From contig JAJFPB010000006.1 of NCBI GenBank assembly GCA_020881915.1, positions 4,340,001-4,404,000 on the forward strand: DNA of 64,000 nucleotides, written 5' to 3'. Under the pieces are notes generated by a model. That model did not search any database. It was not told where the DNA came from and saw nothing but the letters and a program-made list of their open reading frames with translations. The translations under genes were made by a program, and so were the position numbers. This document shows, one piece after another, positions 11,681 through 22,775 of this stretch; position 1 is the first letter of the stretch; the number at the start of each line of letters is the position of its first letter. The stretch is from Paramyrothecium sp. XJ0827 (Eukaryota; Ascomycota; Sordariomycetes; Hypocreales; Stachybotryaceae).

Positions 11681-14132
11681 ATGAATTCACATGTTCGCCC
11701 TTCATTATTTGAGGACGAGTTATATCGCGACCTCGAGCACATCAGTGAAGCCCAAGGTCTCCCTCCGGGTAGCGCTGGTTCCGATGATTTTGCGGCAGAT
11801 GACGCGCGATACCCATTTTTTGTCCCCGACTTCGGGTCCGTGGGTTTGCTTGAACCGGGTCTTGAACCGGGTCTTGACCTTGGTCTATCTCCAGTTCCGT
11901 TCGGCCCGTGGAATCTCGGACCTTATCCAAACCAAGGTTTCGCAAATTTACCTGGTACAGGCCAAGGGCCGCCCCAACTATTCACATTGATTGATCCATG
12001 GTCTCGGCAGGCTGCATCTAGTCACGATATCGTGAATGTACCTCAGGGGTGGTCTTATCTTCTCGGAAACCCTCCTAACTTTGTCTCATCCATTCAACCA
12101 ATGCAGCCAGAGCAGGGCGTCTTCAATATCAGCTTGACACCAGATGACACTGCGAATTTTAATTCCGACACGGCTTTATCTTTCAATCAATCACCTAGCG
12201 CTTTGACAATCCCTTATAGAAGAGTCGCAAGAGTTTGTGGCAGCGACACTACGCTAGATTATACAGATGTATCCACTAGGAACCATTCAACTCCGTCTTC
12301 CAGAACAGAGAGGGCACCTAGCAGCGAGATCAGTTTCAGCCATACGAGCGCATCAAGCAACGCTTGGGGTCGTGGCTTCAGACTTGAACCAGAAAAGATG
12401 CCCAACTGTTTGGATCTGACCGCTTTTCCAAATGCAGAGAATAATTCACTAGCGGGTCCTCAAACACCTTTAATAGCAGCCAAGGACGCAGGAGTATCTA
12501 AGGCGAAGCATAAAAAGTTGTCGAAAACTGTTGTGGGCGGGGCATCGTCAGTTTCGCAATCTGGCAAGACACCCAAAAAAAGAAAGAGCTATGGTCCTGA
12601 ACGCCGAGAGGAGGTGAAGAAAATCCGGACACAAGGCGCTTGCATTCGTTGCAGGATCTACAAGGAATCCGTAAGCCGATTGCGAGACGTACTTAAGCCA
12701 AACTTACTAACTATCTGAGCGCAGTGCGATGAAGGTAATCCGTGCAGTCGATGCGTGGCGATCTCTGAGACGCACAGGATATTCAAGCAACCGTGCTATC
12801 GGGAGGCTCTTGACAAGATTATCACCTTTCGAGCGGGAAATGCTCGCATGGGAAAGACCATGCCCGAATCCCGAGCATACCGTTGGTCTTCTAACGACAA
12901 GGTGACCCGTCATGTCATTTTACGACACCCATTCGATTCCTACGATAAGACAATGAAATCTTCCATTCAAATTAAATGTCGCATGTTTGTTCCATCGACA
13001 GATGATGTCTTGGAAGAGCCATTTCTAACCCCACTGGGTGAGAAAGTCATAGTCAGGTCTTCGCCGTTCGCTTGTGTGAGTCTGACTAGATGCATTCGTC
13101 CCAGGAATGTGCGTGGAAACTGGGTCTCGAGGCTAACGAGGATTAAGTGTGATGAGACCGATGGCGCTGTCCAGATTAAACAGTTCATCCTCGAAAATCA
13201 AAGAGACATGTTGGCAAATGTCGTTGAGCAGTCGTCAGATGAACTATACCGAATAACACTGAGAGAAGCTATGAGATTTGCAAGCAGAAACCCTGTAAGT
13301 ATGAAACCTCTGCCATTTTCTCGAAGTGAATGAATTGATAAGCGTTTAGGAATCGCCAGTGCAACATGCTCTAAGTATAAGAGCTGGCGTCTTCTTCGGC
13401 CGCCGCAAAATGATAATACATGGACAAAATACTTTGGACCTCGAATACTTTGACGATGAACGTGTTCACGTACAAGGGTTCCCGCAGATACCCGCCATTC
13501 TGGATTTCCAAATTGATACCATGGCAATCCGGTTCATGCTGGACGAAAGAAAGGCAGTCACACGCAAACTGAAGGAGCTGATCTTCAATAAAGATCACGC
13601 AAGAAATTGGTACGAGGTATACCTCGCATGTTTTGTGTTGCTTAGCTGCTTGGAGACTGTGCATCAACTTCAGATGGCCTATCTCAAACGCTACTTCGGA
13701 CAGGTATGTTAATCTCCGATGCATCGTCGTTTCCCACTCATCATATCGCACAGGAGACAATCGTAATGCAGCGGGTAAACTTTATCACTCGAACCATGGT
13801 GGAGGAATGGGTCCACTCGGCAAAGAACCTGATTAATCACTTTCGTGCCATAATAAGAGGACAGCTTCCCTTTGAAAGGTTTCGCCAAGATAGCTGTTCG
13901 AGAGAGCGTGTTATCCAGCGGGCTGGATTGGACTCGCTAGCAGTTGAGTACATGGAAAGCTTGTCATTGATTCTTGAAAAGCGTGGTAAGTCTCTTGCTT
14001 CTTGGCCTTCGATGGTTGCTTTACTCATTATCGACAGCTGAGCAGTTGGAAAAAGTCAGCCGCATGCCACTCGATAATGACAATGTGGTGCCTTTAATAT
14101 GGATCTCACAACTTTACGTTGCGGAAGGATAG
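11681..14132 (+). CDS. Zn2Cys6-type transcription regulator, 746 aa
   Basis: Five exons (11681..12670, 12725..13294, 13350..13703, 13754..13985, 14038..14132) join in frame to 746 residues. A basic stretch (about residues 300-320, KKRKSYGPERREEVKKIRTQ) leads into ACIRCRIYKES, and the first intron splits the cluster. The next exon starts CDEGNPCSRC and a later C completes a CX2CX6CX5CX2CX13C pattern. The cluster sits near the middle, after about 320 acidic and Pro/Gly-rich residues that could be an activation domain; most Zn2Cys6 factors have it near the N-terminus. The long final spacer to the sixth Cys is also unusual. I chose ATG 11681 over an in-frame ATG at 11570 because the upstream part looks like leader sequence. 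The target genes are unknown; GNAT and AA11 flank it. Confidence 0.82.
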
Positions 14133-14368
14133 GTGGCATGACTATCACAATTGTGCAAAAAGTATTCAATATCTTTGAAATCCTCGGAAAATTTGCAGTC
14201 AATGCATCAAAATTCTATCTAATGGCTCACAATTAAATGTTTAAAAGTAAGCGCCAAAGTCGTCTATCTACCCATTCCCTCGCCCTGTTAACCCAGACCT
14301 GCTGTCAGTTAAGCTATGTCCAAGCGATGGGATTGGCTATTGTTCTCTCAATAGCATCCAGGCGTCTC

Positions 14369-15328
14369 TCAAACAATGCTGAGGGAAGCACTTTCGCCAA
14401 CAGTGCAGCTGGTACCAGGGGCAACCATCATGGTGACGCTCCAAGCTCCACCAGCGCACACAGAGTACGTGGCGCCGTCAATGCACTTGAAGTTACCCTC
14501 AGTGCAGGCACCGGAAGGAGGGGCCGGGGCAACGGGAGCCGGAGCCACAGGAGCGGGAGCAACAGGAGCGGGAGGCTGGACAGGAGGAGTGACGGGGTTG
14601 GGAGCAGGCGTAACCGGGTTAAGGACAGGAGCGGGAGGGGCCGCACCGCCGCCACAGGCGCTGCCGACGGGCGAAGCGTAGGAGGCTCCGGCACCAAGCT
14701 TCTCAACGTTGCTTCCAGGGTTGGGGAACAAGAGATCGGTACTGTCGGGAGTCTTGCAGTCGTAGCCGGGAACGTTGGCCACGAGCATGTCAGGGAGGCT
14801 GGAGGGATCGACAGTTCCAGCACCACCAATAATCTCAACAGGAGCGCAGCTCATGTACATCTCGCGATTGCCGATCTTGTTGAACCAAGTCCAGGCAAAG
14901 GTGTAGGAGCCGACTGGGAGATCCGGGATCTCGACATCGTAGCCCTCCGGGAGCTGGTACATGTTATCGGCAGGCTCAAGGTTGCCGGTGTGAGTGCGGT
15001 GAGGGCAACCGCCCTCAATTGACTTGATGACCTTCCAGGTAGATGAGGCCGAAGGGTTCAAGTCGGTTGTAACAGAGAACTGGCAGGAACCGCCACCGTG
15101 AACAACGGTACCCTGGAACTTGAGGTTCTGGGTGCTACCAGCCTCAAAAACGGTGGATTGAACACCGCCAAAGGAGGTGGTTCCACAAGGGAAGGGAGCA
15201 CCAGACTCGCCTGCGAGAGGGGCGTTGATGACACCGCCCATCAGAGGGTAAGAGGGAGGGAAGCTCATAAGAATGTGAGCGGCAGCCGAGGAGGCAAGGC
15301 CAGCATAGGTGAAAGACTTGGCGAACAT
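14369..15328 (-). CDS. secreted AA11-like lytic polysaccharide monooxygenase with C-terminal chitin-binding-like module, 319 aa
   Basis: A single exon encodes 319 residues. The signal peptide (residues 1-17, SSAAA) is cleaved to leave a mature N-terminal His in HILMSFPPSY, the first residue of the copper histidine brace. A second His occurs in GCPHRTHTGN. The catalytic module runs to about residue 215 and matches the fungal AA11 pattern, whose members oxidatively cleave chitin. A linker of three VAPAP repeats follows (about residues 252-268). A 45-residue C-terminal module with Cys pattern C-TEGNFK-C...YSV-C-AGGAW...GTS-C resembles CBM19/X278-type chitin-binding modules. The protein should act outside the cell, on fungal or arthropod chitin. 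A TATA box lies 161 bp upstream. Confidence 0.85.
   Translation of the reverse strand: MFAKSFTYAGLASSAAAHILMSFPPSYPLMGGVINAPLAGESGAPFPCGTTSFGGVQSTVFEAGSTQNLKFQGTVVHGGGSCQFSVTTDLNPSASSTWKVIKSIEGGCPHRTHTGNLEPADNMYQLPEGYDVEIPDLPVGSYTFAWTWFNKIGNREMYMSCAPVEIIGGAGTVDPSSLPDMLVANVPGYDCKTPDSTDLLFPNPGSNVEKLGAGASYASPVGSACGGGAAPPAPVLNPVTPAPNPVTPPVQPPAPVAPAPVAPAPVAPAPPSGACTEGNFKCIDGATYSVCAGGAWSVTMMVAPGTSCTVGESASLSIV
14522..14566 (-). repeat. 15-bp tandem repeat coding for the VAPAP linker
   Basis: Three 15-nt units (14522..14536, 14537..14551, 14552..14566) encode consecutive PVAPA units in the linker of the LPMO. The units differ at third codon positions, so the repeat is not recent, but it could vary in copy number between strains. 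Confidence 0.8.
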
Positions 15329-15488
15329 TTTGATTGAGTGTTTAAGTAAAAAGAAGGGCTAGCCTTGAAGAAGTAGATAATGAGCGAAGAAAAAAAAAAA
15401 AAAAGGAAGGACTACCTAAAAAGGAGCTGAAATGAATGACTTGATTGACTGAAGAGGAAAGACCTATTCCAGCGTCGGCATGAACTAC

Positions 15489-15496
15489 CTTTTATA
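15489..15496 (-). promoter_or_regulatory. TATA box of the LPMO gene
   Basis: The minus strand reads TATAAAAG about 161 bp upstream of the start codon. A 15-base A run on the plus strand (15390..15404) gives a T tract in the leader, common in highly expressed fungal genes. Confidence 0.5.
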
Positions 15497-17275
15497 TCTT
15501 GTTGGCCCTGATCAAGTCGATGTTGAGATCCAGGCTGTAACAATCCGCTCCTACTGCTATTGCTGGAGGATTCGAAGCATTGTGGAGGATTGACTGTGCT
15601 ATCCCTGCCCTATTCCTTCCACTCTATTGGTGTAACTGTATAATAAGCTTGAATTGCATCCGTCCATTAATTAGCTCGGTATGCCTAGCTCGGACTTGCT
15701 GACAAGGGGGTGGAGGTGTGAAATCCCATGGCACAAGCAGTTAGTCACGTTTCACATTTCTAATAATAAACTGTGTTTCAGTGAAACGCTGAATAACACT
15801 TGACACAATGAAACCGCTCCGTTCATCTCGTCGACGGTGCGGAGGATTGGGTCGCAAGTCGCATACAGACTTGAAGCGGTTGAAACCGTAATAAACCGTT
15901 TACAGTAAGCAGCCAAAAAACCGCAGATTGGCAGAATCGATGGCGAAAAATAGGCATGTGGATGCACAGGACAATTAAGCTACCCATGCTGTAGCAATCT
16001 ACCACTACGCTCGCACACCAAAGAAAGTGCAATCTCCTGTCTTGCTCGTTCAGTCTTCGACTTTGGTACTCGCCAAGCGATCGGAAACAAGACGCTATGG
16101 CAGCTAACCAGGGTCATGTTCATGATTAAGTGCAGAATTCTGCTACATGCACCACCACCCATCAGGCATTCGCCGTAGACCCTTCCAAAGCTATAAGGAG
16201 TGAAATCAGAAAACCCTTCATGGAACCGAGATAAGGACCATGATAAAGCGAAGCCAAATATAACCGCAACCTTCTTTTGAGTCTCCTGGCAAGTTCCGGC
16301 TGCCCGGACCATTTGGCTGTCTTTGCTCTAACAGGTACCCTATGCCCAATAGAATAATTACCGCTCTATACACTGCTTTACTAATTGCCACATTGTGCCC
16401 TGATCTGACTGGTGTGCCTACCTTAAATTTCACGTGCTGCTGTGTTGCCCCGGCACATTCACTTATTCCAGATAGGTTTTGACCTTCACTGTCGCCGGCG
16501 GCAGCTCCCTTCCATGGACGAATACCATAAAGTCATGGGGCCAGAACAGATAATTCCTACCTGTAATTCCGTGCTCTCCTGAAAAGTCCGACGGTCCTCA
16601 AATCTTTATAGACAAAAGGGGCGTCGACCTACTTCCAGTTTTACGTTCAAGACTGTGAGTCCAGAACGGAAGCCCCGGCGGCGACACATTAAATGGTTGA
16701 TCTGTTTTGACTGCGGCCCAGCCTTTTGGATGAAGGTAGAGGCGGTTGGCGTTGAATGAGCCGGCGTTCAGCAGCAGTTAATCTTTGGCATTGTGGCTGG
16801 ACAATCCGATTTTGTGTTGATGTCCTTGGAGACGTTTCGTTAACCCCTAACTCGGTCCATTATTTCCAGCCATGATTTCAGCTATAAGACACCATTATTA
16901 ACATCGCCCTTGGATCGGGCATGGTCGCATATTAATTAGCGGGGGATGCTAGCTCATATCCTTCAAGGCTCCTACCACCGTGCCCGCCGCAGGGTCCTCA
17001 GCCAGTGCAACCACCACACACTCAACCAATCTTCTTTCCGCGGGTCGGAAGTGTGAAGGGGCGGGCCTTTCAATACTCGCAAGGATCCCCCGAGTTTGGG
17101 TTCCTTGCCTGGATTGGGACCATCGTCTACTACTCCGCCCCTGGCATCCTGCATCACGCTATGCAGCATCCCATTACGTCAAAACCCAACCATGACGGAT
17201 TACCAACCCCATCTCCTTTGGTGAGACGCTACAACTGGTGTCGCCGACGAAGATCGGGGGGCGCCGTGTTAAAGC
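15497..17275. other. gene-poor stretch
   Basis: About 1.8 kb in which I see only short frames without motifs or splice patterns on either strand. Nothing is supported. Confidence 0.5.
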
Positions 17276-17806
17276 ATGGCGTGGCTCTTCGCCTTAGCGC
17301 CGATCGTGCCCGCGCTGTACAGCTTCGAGGGCAAAGGCGAGCTGACGCATAAGAAGAGACGCTTGTTCTAGATGCTCGCCATCCTATTATCGTCGCTCGT
17401 GAGCTTGACCTTGGGGTCCTTACTTAGTCTTCTGAAGGCCATTCTCCGGTGGCCGCTGTTGGCGCTAGGGGATTATTCGCCTGCCGAGGTGGGTAATTTA
17501 CCACTATTGATGGAATTTCGATAACCTTGAGACTAGCTAGTGGGACAAAGGTAGACCCCCTCATGGGAATGGTCATCCCAAGCGACGGGTCGACTGATCC
17601 TGTATCACACTGTGATGACGCGTAAATGGACGATGACCACCGTCGTAACGCTGATATACCTTGTTTACAACATCGTGGGCCGACTCTGTGTTACCGGGTT
17701 CGGGGTGACGTATGATGCGAATGCTGATTTCCCTGTTCTAGTTACAGGTTTGAGCTCCTCGACTGGTTTCATGTGCATAGCGATCGGCTTGACGGAACGG
17801 AAGTGA
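17276..17806 (+). pseudogene. decayed integral membrane protein gene
   Basis: Two reading-frame pieces look like former exons of one fungal membrane protein. The first (17276 onward) begins MAWLFALAPIVPALYS and, after a stop, continues in the same frame with a hydrophobic helix (LAILLSSLVSLTLGSLLSLL) to a plausible donor near 17489. After a gap, DPLMGMVIPSDGSTD runs into a frame change near 17608, after which comes RKWTMTTVVTLIYLVYNIVG and GRLCVTGFGVTYDANAD, ending at 17806. The stop and the frame change mean that no intact protein can be made as read. It resembles uncharacterised fungal multi-pass proteins. I cannot assign a function, and the boundaries are approximate. Confidence 0.5.
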
Positions 17807-19594
17807 CGGATAGCTTTCTCACGTCTTCGACTGCTGGTAGGTGGGGCTGCGTGATCGTGACGGTACGGGGCTAATGATGTTTAGTCTCCTGCAGAGGCTG
17901 AGGCATCCGGCCGAGCGATGTTGCGCATCGATTCTGGAATGACCTTGCAAGCGAACCACATCATGAGACTCCCGAGTAAGATGAAGACGAGCGGGCTAGG
18001 TCTAAACCGGACAATCGACGGCAAGAACATCACATACCCATATCTCTTGAGGGAGCATCAAGATACCAAGGCTCGTCATTCCCAGGACAGTCGCTGGAAA
18101 GCTGTTCGAAACCCCTTGAGTGGGTGGTGAGGGATAGGGAGGTCTATGTGAGAGTCGAGAAGATCAAAACACCCGGCAAGAGTCCGCATGACGTCTCTCA
18201 TATCCGAGCTGGTCGAGACCATGGATTCAAAAATGCTCGACTTTCTCCGGGTGCTGGGCGCTTTCCTCGACCTGAATTTCTAGAGAGGAGAGTGCGACGG
18301 GGCAAGATGGTGACCCAACCTGGGCTGAAAAAACTGAGTGTGATAAGGTTTTGGAGCCGTCAGCATATGCTAGCACATGTCAGCCATACTGTTCTCGTGC
18401 ACACAAATAACACGACTGACCTGTCGAGTTCAACCAAAGATATCTTCAATCCCCAGGGCGGCGGTCCGAAAAGGCCTCGTAGTGCGGACGTTCTGGATTG
18501 CAAAACATATCTGGTACGTAAGCTTATAGAATGAAGAATGGAGTGTGTGAGAGCCGCTTTCCTAGAGTGCTATTCCAAAAACAGGCAAATGGAGCGACTG
18601 AATACTGTTTCCTGACTACGTACAAGGCATCGTAATCAGGGGATTGTTCTCCAGACCCACATTCCGGCCGCTAATTACAAAAAACCCTTGCTTAAGAAAC
18701 GGGCTTACGTGAGACCAATCCACCTAACACATGAAGCACCAGTCATTTCAAGCCTCCAGAACAACAAGTAAAGGTTCTTTAATCCCTTTTATACAGCCCC
18801 AATAGTGCTCAAAGCTAGGATAATCCAGATCCATCTGAATGATATTAAATGGCGAGTAGTAGCGATAATTCAGGGACAAATGAAAAACCTCTGCCTTGCA
18901 TTTCACGAAAATAGCTGCCAACCTAGATCTTGGAGTTGGTGGTTCCAATCCCTCAACAAACAATACATAATGGTGGGGCTGTAGTCACAATGGACTCAAC
19001 CAGCCTCATGTCTGGCGCCCTTCCGATCGATCAAAGTACCATTCGATAACGCAAAGAGGTATCTCGAACTCTTGATATTTGTAATAAGTGACCTCACCCC
19101 TAAGTCCAACTTCAATACCCACACGCTGTTCAGCTACTCCGGCCGGTAAGAAGGCATCCAGGAACGAGATGGGTTAGCACTAACGATAACAGAAGCTTAT
19201 ATCAGATTTAAATGACGCGCAGGAGTAGCACCTGAGCTGCCACTGACAAGACGGAGCGGCTGGATATTCGCTATTTACAGGGCGGCCTGTTTGAGGGGTC
19301 ACAGCTGATCGTGGCTCAGAACAGTGTGCGATGGAATGCCTAATACGGGTGAGCGAAAAAGCATTGAGGTAAGATGATTGGCCAATACAAGGTTCCATTG
19401 ATCGTCTCATGGTTCGCCCATGCTTCCACGACCGCTAAGCGCCATTTTAACTGGGGCATGTATGTAGAGCGGGCAATGCGAACCGGCCAATCACGTTATG
19501 GTTCTCAAGATCTGATGGTTCGGAATCAGACTCCTGTTAAATGCTCACATTGAGAAGCCGGCCAAGTTCAGCAGGTGAAGATGGACTAGTAGAC
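17807..19594. other. gene-poor stretch
   Basis: A 136-residue frame at 18124..18534 shows no family motif. A 71-residue minus-strand frame at 18963..18748 includes a T-arm-like sequence but no tRNA fold (see rejected items). I support no gene here. Confidence 0.4.
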
Positions 19595-19602
19595 TATATA
19601 AA
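19595..19602 (+). promoter_or_regulatory. TATA box and pyrimidine-rich leader of the jacalin/aerolysin gene
   Basis: TATATAAA at 19595..19602 lies 265 bp before the start codon at 19867. From about 19658 to 19725 the coding strand is strongly pyrimidine-rich (C and T runs), the usual fungal initiator and leader of a highly transcribed gene. Confidence 0.6.
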
Positions 19603-19866
19603 GGGGGTTGTGCCCATCCCAATCATGGGGCAAACACTTCAAATCATTCGAATTCCTCACCTATTTTCCCTTGTCAATTTTTTTCCCTTTTTTCCTATTG
19701 TCTGTCTCTTCTCTTCTTTTACCGTTACCGTTCATAAGTACATTATCACTTCACTTTACTTACAAACACATCCTCTTTTTCTGTTTTATTGGCAACAGTA
19801 CTGATTTTTTTCTTCTTCGCGCGAACTATTTGACCAACCCATACCGATAACGTCGTTTTAGCCAAC

Positions 19867-21656
19867 ATGCCTTCGCTCGGCAAGTTTGTGTCCTCGGTCG
19901 CGGCTGGTCTCCTCGCTTTGGGGGTGCCATTTGTCGACGCTGACAATTACGACTGGAAGTGGGGAGTGTCGGCTGACGGGAGCTGCGACACTGGTGACTG
20001 GGCCAGTGAGATCGGAACAGGTTCTGAAGGAGGCTACAAGGTGTGCCTTTCCAAGCATAATCAAGGCCTGCTTATGAAGAAGATCGAATTCCAAGGTGAC
20101 AAGGAAGCCATTCGTGGCATCATCGTCACATGGACCGATGGGTCATCCGAGCATGTTGGCTCTCTCGACTACCGGGGTGATGACACCAGGAAGCAGTCTA
20201 TCGAATGGGATCCTACTAAAGAATACCCCACGCAGCTGGATTTGTGGACCACTGCGCGCGGCGGCAACGCAGGCGGCATTGGCAGAGTCCGCATGGCCAT
20301 GTCCGGTGGAAACTCCTTGGGTAAGTGATCCAAGACAAAATTTCTATGACGACTTCGTGCTCATAGGTTTCCAGACCTCTCAAACGACCACTCCGACCAA
20401 CCACCAGATTGGTCTGCAGACCTCTCCAGAGGCGGTACCCTTTTTGGTCTTTGGGGACGAGCAGACTGGGCCATTGACAGCCTCTACTTTATCGTGTCTA
20501 ACTCCAAGCTCAGAAAGCAAACTATCACGAATATGGTGCTCACCCCCACGGTAGAAGAGATTAACGCAAAAGAATCCGCAAGGTAGGCTCGCTCATCTCA
20601 TTGTTAGTACTTGGTGATTAAAAAGATCTAGTGACCGTGGTTTCAACTTGGAGACGATTTACGCCTGGGAATTCACCGTAAGTTTCCCAAGCACCGTCAA
20701 AGTCACGTTCGGGTTAAACTAATGACATGATGGTCAACAGAACCCCAATATGGAACACCCCATCGAGTACGGCATGAAGCAAGGCATCAAGCTGTCCACA
20801 GGAACGTCTATCACAAAGACGAGCACCGACTCTTGGGAAACCAGCATGGTGTGTTGAACCATGAGAGAACCGTGCTCTCCCTTGGGCGTAGCTAATATTA
20901 CTCTATGAAGGGAATCTCCTATACTGCCTCTCTGCAATTCACCGAAGCTTTTAGTAGCGAATTCAACATCCATGCAGATTACAAATGGGGGAAGGAAAAT
21001 TCAATCGCGTCGACTCTGACCGAGATTAGAGAAGTAATACCGCCTTATCGCATAACAAATGTGCTTGTCGCAGGGAAGCATTTGATTCTGATAGCAGTCA
21101 TAGGACACCGTTGAGGCCGAAGGCAAGATCAAACTTGACGCTGGGGAGTCGGCTGAATGCAAGGCTTTTGCATATTCCGCCCGGTCGATTGACGTCACAT
21201 GGACAGGCAAGGTAAGTTGCGTCTCCATTACTAACAAGGATAGTAACTAAGAGCGTTCCTACCTAGGTCGAACTGGAGTTCGAGGATACAACAACCCACT
21301 CCTTTGATGGCAATGGCGAGTACATCGCCGCTGGTTATACCCATGGTTCAATCATTTGCGAGAAGACCGACGGCAAAAAGGTTCCTGTCTCCGAGAACAC
21401 GGACGGACTCGGTGACCAAGAGTCAAAGGTGCTGTTTTCCGAGCACTCTAAGCAAGAGGACAAGCCTGCAGACGACAATTCGGGAGAGTCCGGCCTTGAC
21501 GATCTTCTGGACAGCCTGCTGGGCGGCATTGGAGGCGGTGTCCCCAATCAAGCCCTCCCAAATGAGGAGTCTGGAATGGGCCCTATCCGAGAGCCTTTCA
21601 TCCCTTCCAAGAGAGAGAGCAGCAATCGCCCTGTCGGTGCCAGGTTCCGATATTAG
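19867..21656 (+). CDS. secreted jacalin-like / aerolysin-like pore-forming-type protein, 478 aa
   Basis: Seven exons (19867..20320, 20375..20582, 20632..20677, 20741..20848, 20911..21033, 21104..21211, 21267..21656) join in frame to 478 residues. Residues 1-26 are a signal peptide (VDADN). Residues about 60-210 look like a jacalin-type beta-prism: YKVCLSKH, SLDYRGDD, and a closing GLWGRADWAIDSLYFIV. After residue 230, NPNMEHPIEYGMKQGIKLS and the Ser/Thr-rich SITKTSTDSWETS precede alternating strands and end in SARSIDVTWTGK, the layout of an aerolysin/ETX-MTX2 domain. Such proteins bind glycans, oligomerise and form beta-barrel pores in membranes. The last ~90 residues are acidic, low-complexity and Gly-rich, a possible propeptide or tail. 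The acceptor at 20374 was chosen because it alone keeps both halves in frame and gives a typical 54-nt intron. The pore-forming role is inferred. Confidence 0.82.
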
Positions 21657-21974
21657 GTAGGGGATGCTTTTGGAGGGTGAGGACGAGTATTGACAGAGGA
21701 GGGTTTGGAGGTACAATAGGTAGGTTTACGTTAGATGTAAATCAAAGGGGGAACGAGGGTTAGAGGGAGTGTTTTAGGAGGAACGAAGAGGAGAAAGAGT
21801 ATTCTCTATCCGCTTTATCAGGAAGCCTGTAACTATTAACTTGTCATTACTGCTAGTCCTACTAGTGAGGAGCTATTGCCGGGCCAGGCTGATTAGGGTA
21901 GGGTAAGGAGGATTTCGAGGAGGCGGAAGACAAGAAAAAGGAAGAAAAAAAATATAAAAAAAATAATGGGGATT
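21657..21974. other. 3' flank, purine-rich
   Basis: The 3' flank of the preceding gene is G/A-rich and holds no frame with motifs. It runs into the AT-rich relic that follows. Confidence 0.4.
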
Positions 21975-22165
21975 TCCCCAGAAGTTAACAGCATCTACCG
22001 TGACATTTAAGGCGCTTTTAAATAAAGAATAATTACCCATCTAGATAAGATATGACTGCTAAGTAATTTACTCATGATATAGTTCGTAAAATTATCAATA
22101 AAATAATCCTTCTTCTAGCAGAGCACTACTATATCTCTGTTAGATTTAAATACATGTTAAAGAGT
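21975..22165 (+). pseudogene. RIP-like degraded copy of the 3' part of the SDR gene
   Basis: Bases 21991..22118 align along their length with 26637..26767 of the SDR gene, starting with an identical gcatctaccgtgac and keeping ctagataag/ttagataag and aatccttc. Only three single-base-scale gaps are needed. Most differences are C to T or G to A relative to the SDR, including a run of CpA to TpA changes (caaacaaagaacaac against taaataaagaataat). Stops occur in every frame. Homology fades beyond about 21975 and 22165. This is the expected product of repeat-induced point mutation acting on a duplicated segment. Confidence 0.8.
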
Positions 22166-22336
22166 ACCTTGGCCAGCGCGGTTGGGTTAAATAGAGTAGA
22201 GACGTGCGCATTCAAAGTCCTACCTTGACATGTCTGTTGGGACTACTCTGGCCCTGCCGATTACAATTAGAAATTCAAAGATGAGCAGAATCTTCACTTC
22301 TTTATCCCGAAAAGGTCTCTGCATAAAGCAATTGAA

Positions 22337-22775
22337 ATGGTATTTCGCGATCAGCCGTCTAAGGATTGCTTCTTAGTCAAAGGAGGAAACTCCACGTACG
22401 CTTGTAGATATATTGCACACTGGCCTCGGGCGCTTGCTGATCAAGGTACAGTATGATCTCAAACCTACTACAAGCTGTGGCCAATGCCGGAAAGCTCGAA
22501 CTACTTGCCACGGATATCGCGATTTCCAGGCTCTTACGTTTCGTGACGAGACCTATTCTACACGGCAGAAAGTGTTGGCACAGCAGGCATTGGCGACCGT
22601 GCCTCATCCCTCGGGCATAAAACCAGGCTGGAATATTCATCCTCCTTACATCTTCATCTCTGAGTATGTTGTTGGCTTTTTTCACGGCATTGGCTCGGCC
22701 ACTGCCCTTCATTCGAGAGCCTCGCATCCGGTACCCTGTTGGCGAGCCTTAAAGCGACCAGTGTGGCGTTTGTAG
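22337..22775 (+). pseudogene. Zn2Cys6 transcription factor relic
   Basis: ATG 22337 opens MVFRDQPSKDCF, the usual start of a large fungal Zn2Cys6 family in which a C follows within a dozen residues. The middle of the zinc cluster is garbled and the frame changes. From about 22456 another frame gives SCGQCRKARTTCHGYRD, the second half of a Zn2Cys6 cluster, followed by FRDET and, near 22660, a segment resembling the YVVGF motif of such factors. The frame stops at 22775 and the rest of the gene is missing. It sits between the RIP-like SDR copy and the OYE-like gene and may be the dead regulator of those genes. Association is inference. Confidence 0.65.

Noticed and set aside
14237..15022. Long plus-strand frame of 261 codons opposite the LPMO
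   Set aside because: It is antisense to a gene with a clear signal peptide and catalytic His and is rich in residues that mirror the GC-rich repeat codons, so it is a shadow.
18900..18960. T-arm-like sequence (ggttccaatccc) suggesting a tRNA
   Set aside because: No matching acceptor, D-arm or anticodon arm can be folded in the 70-80 bases around it, so I do not call a tRNA or SINE.
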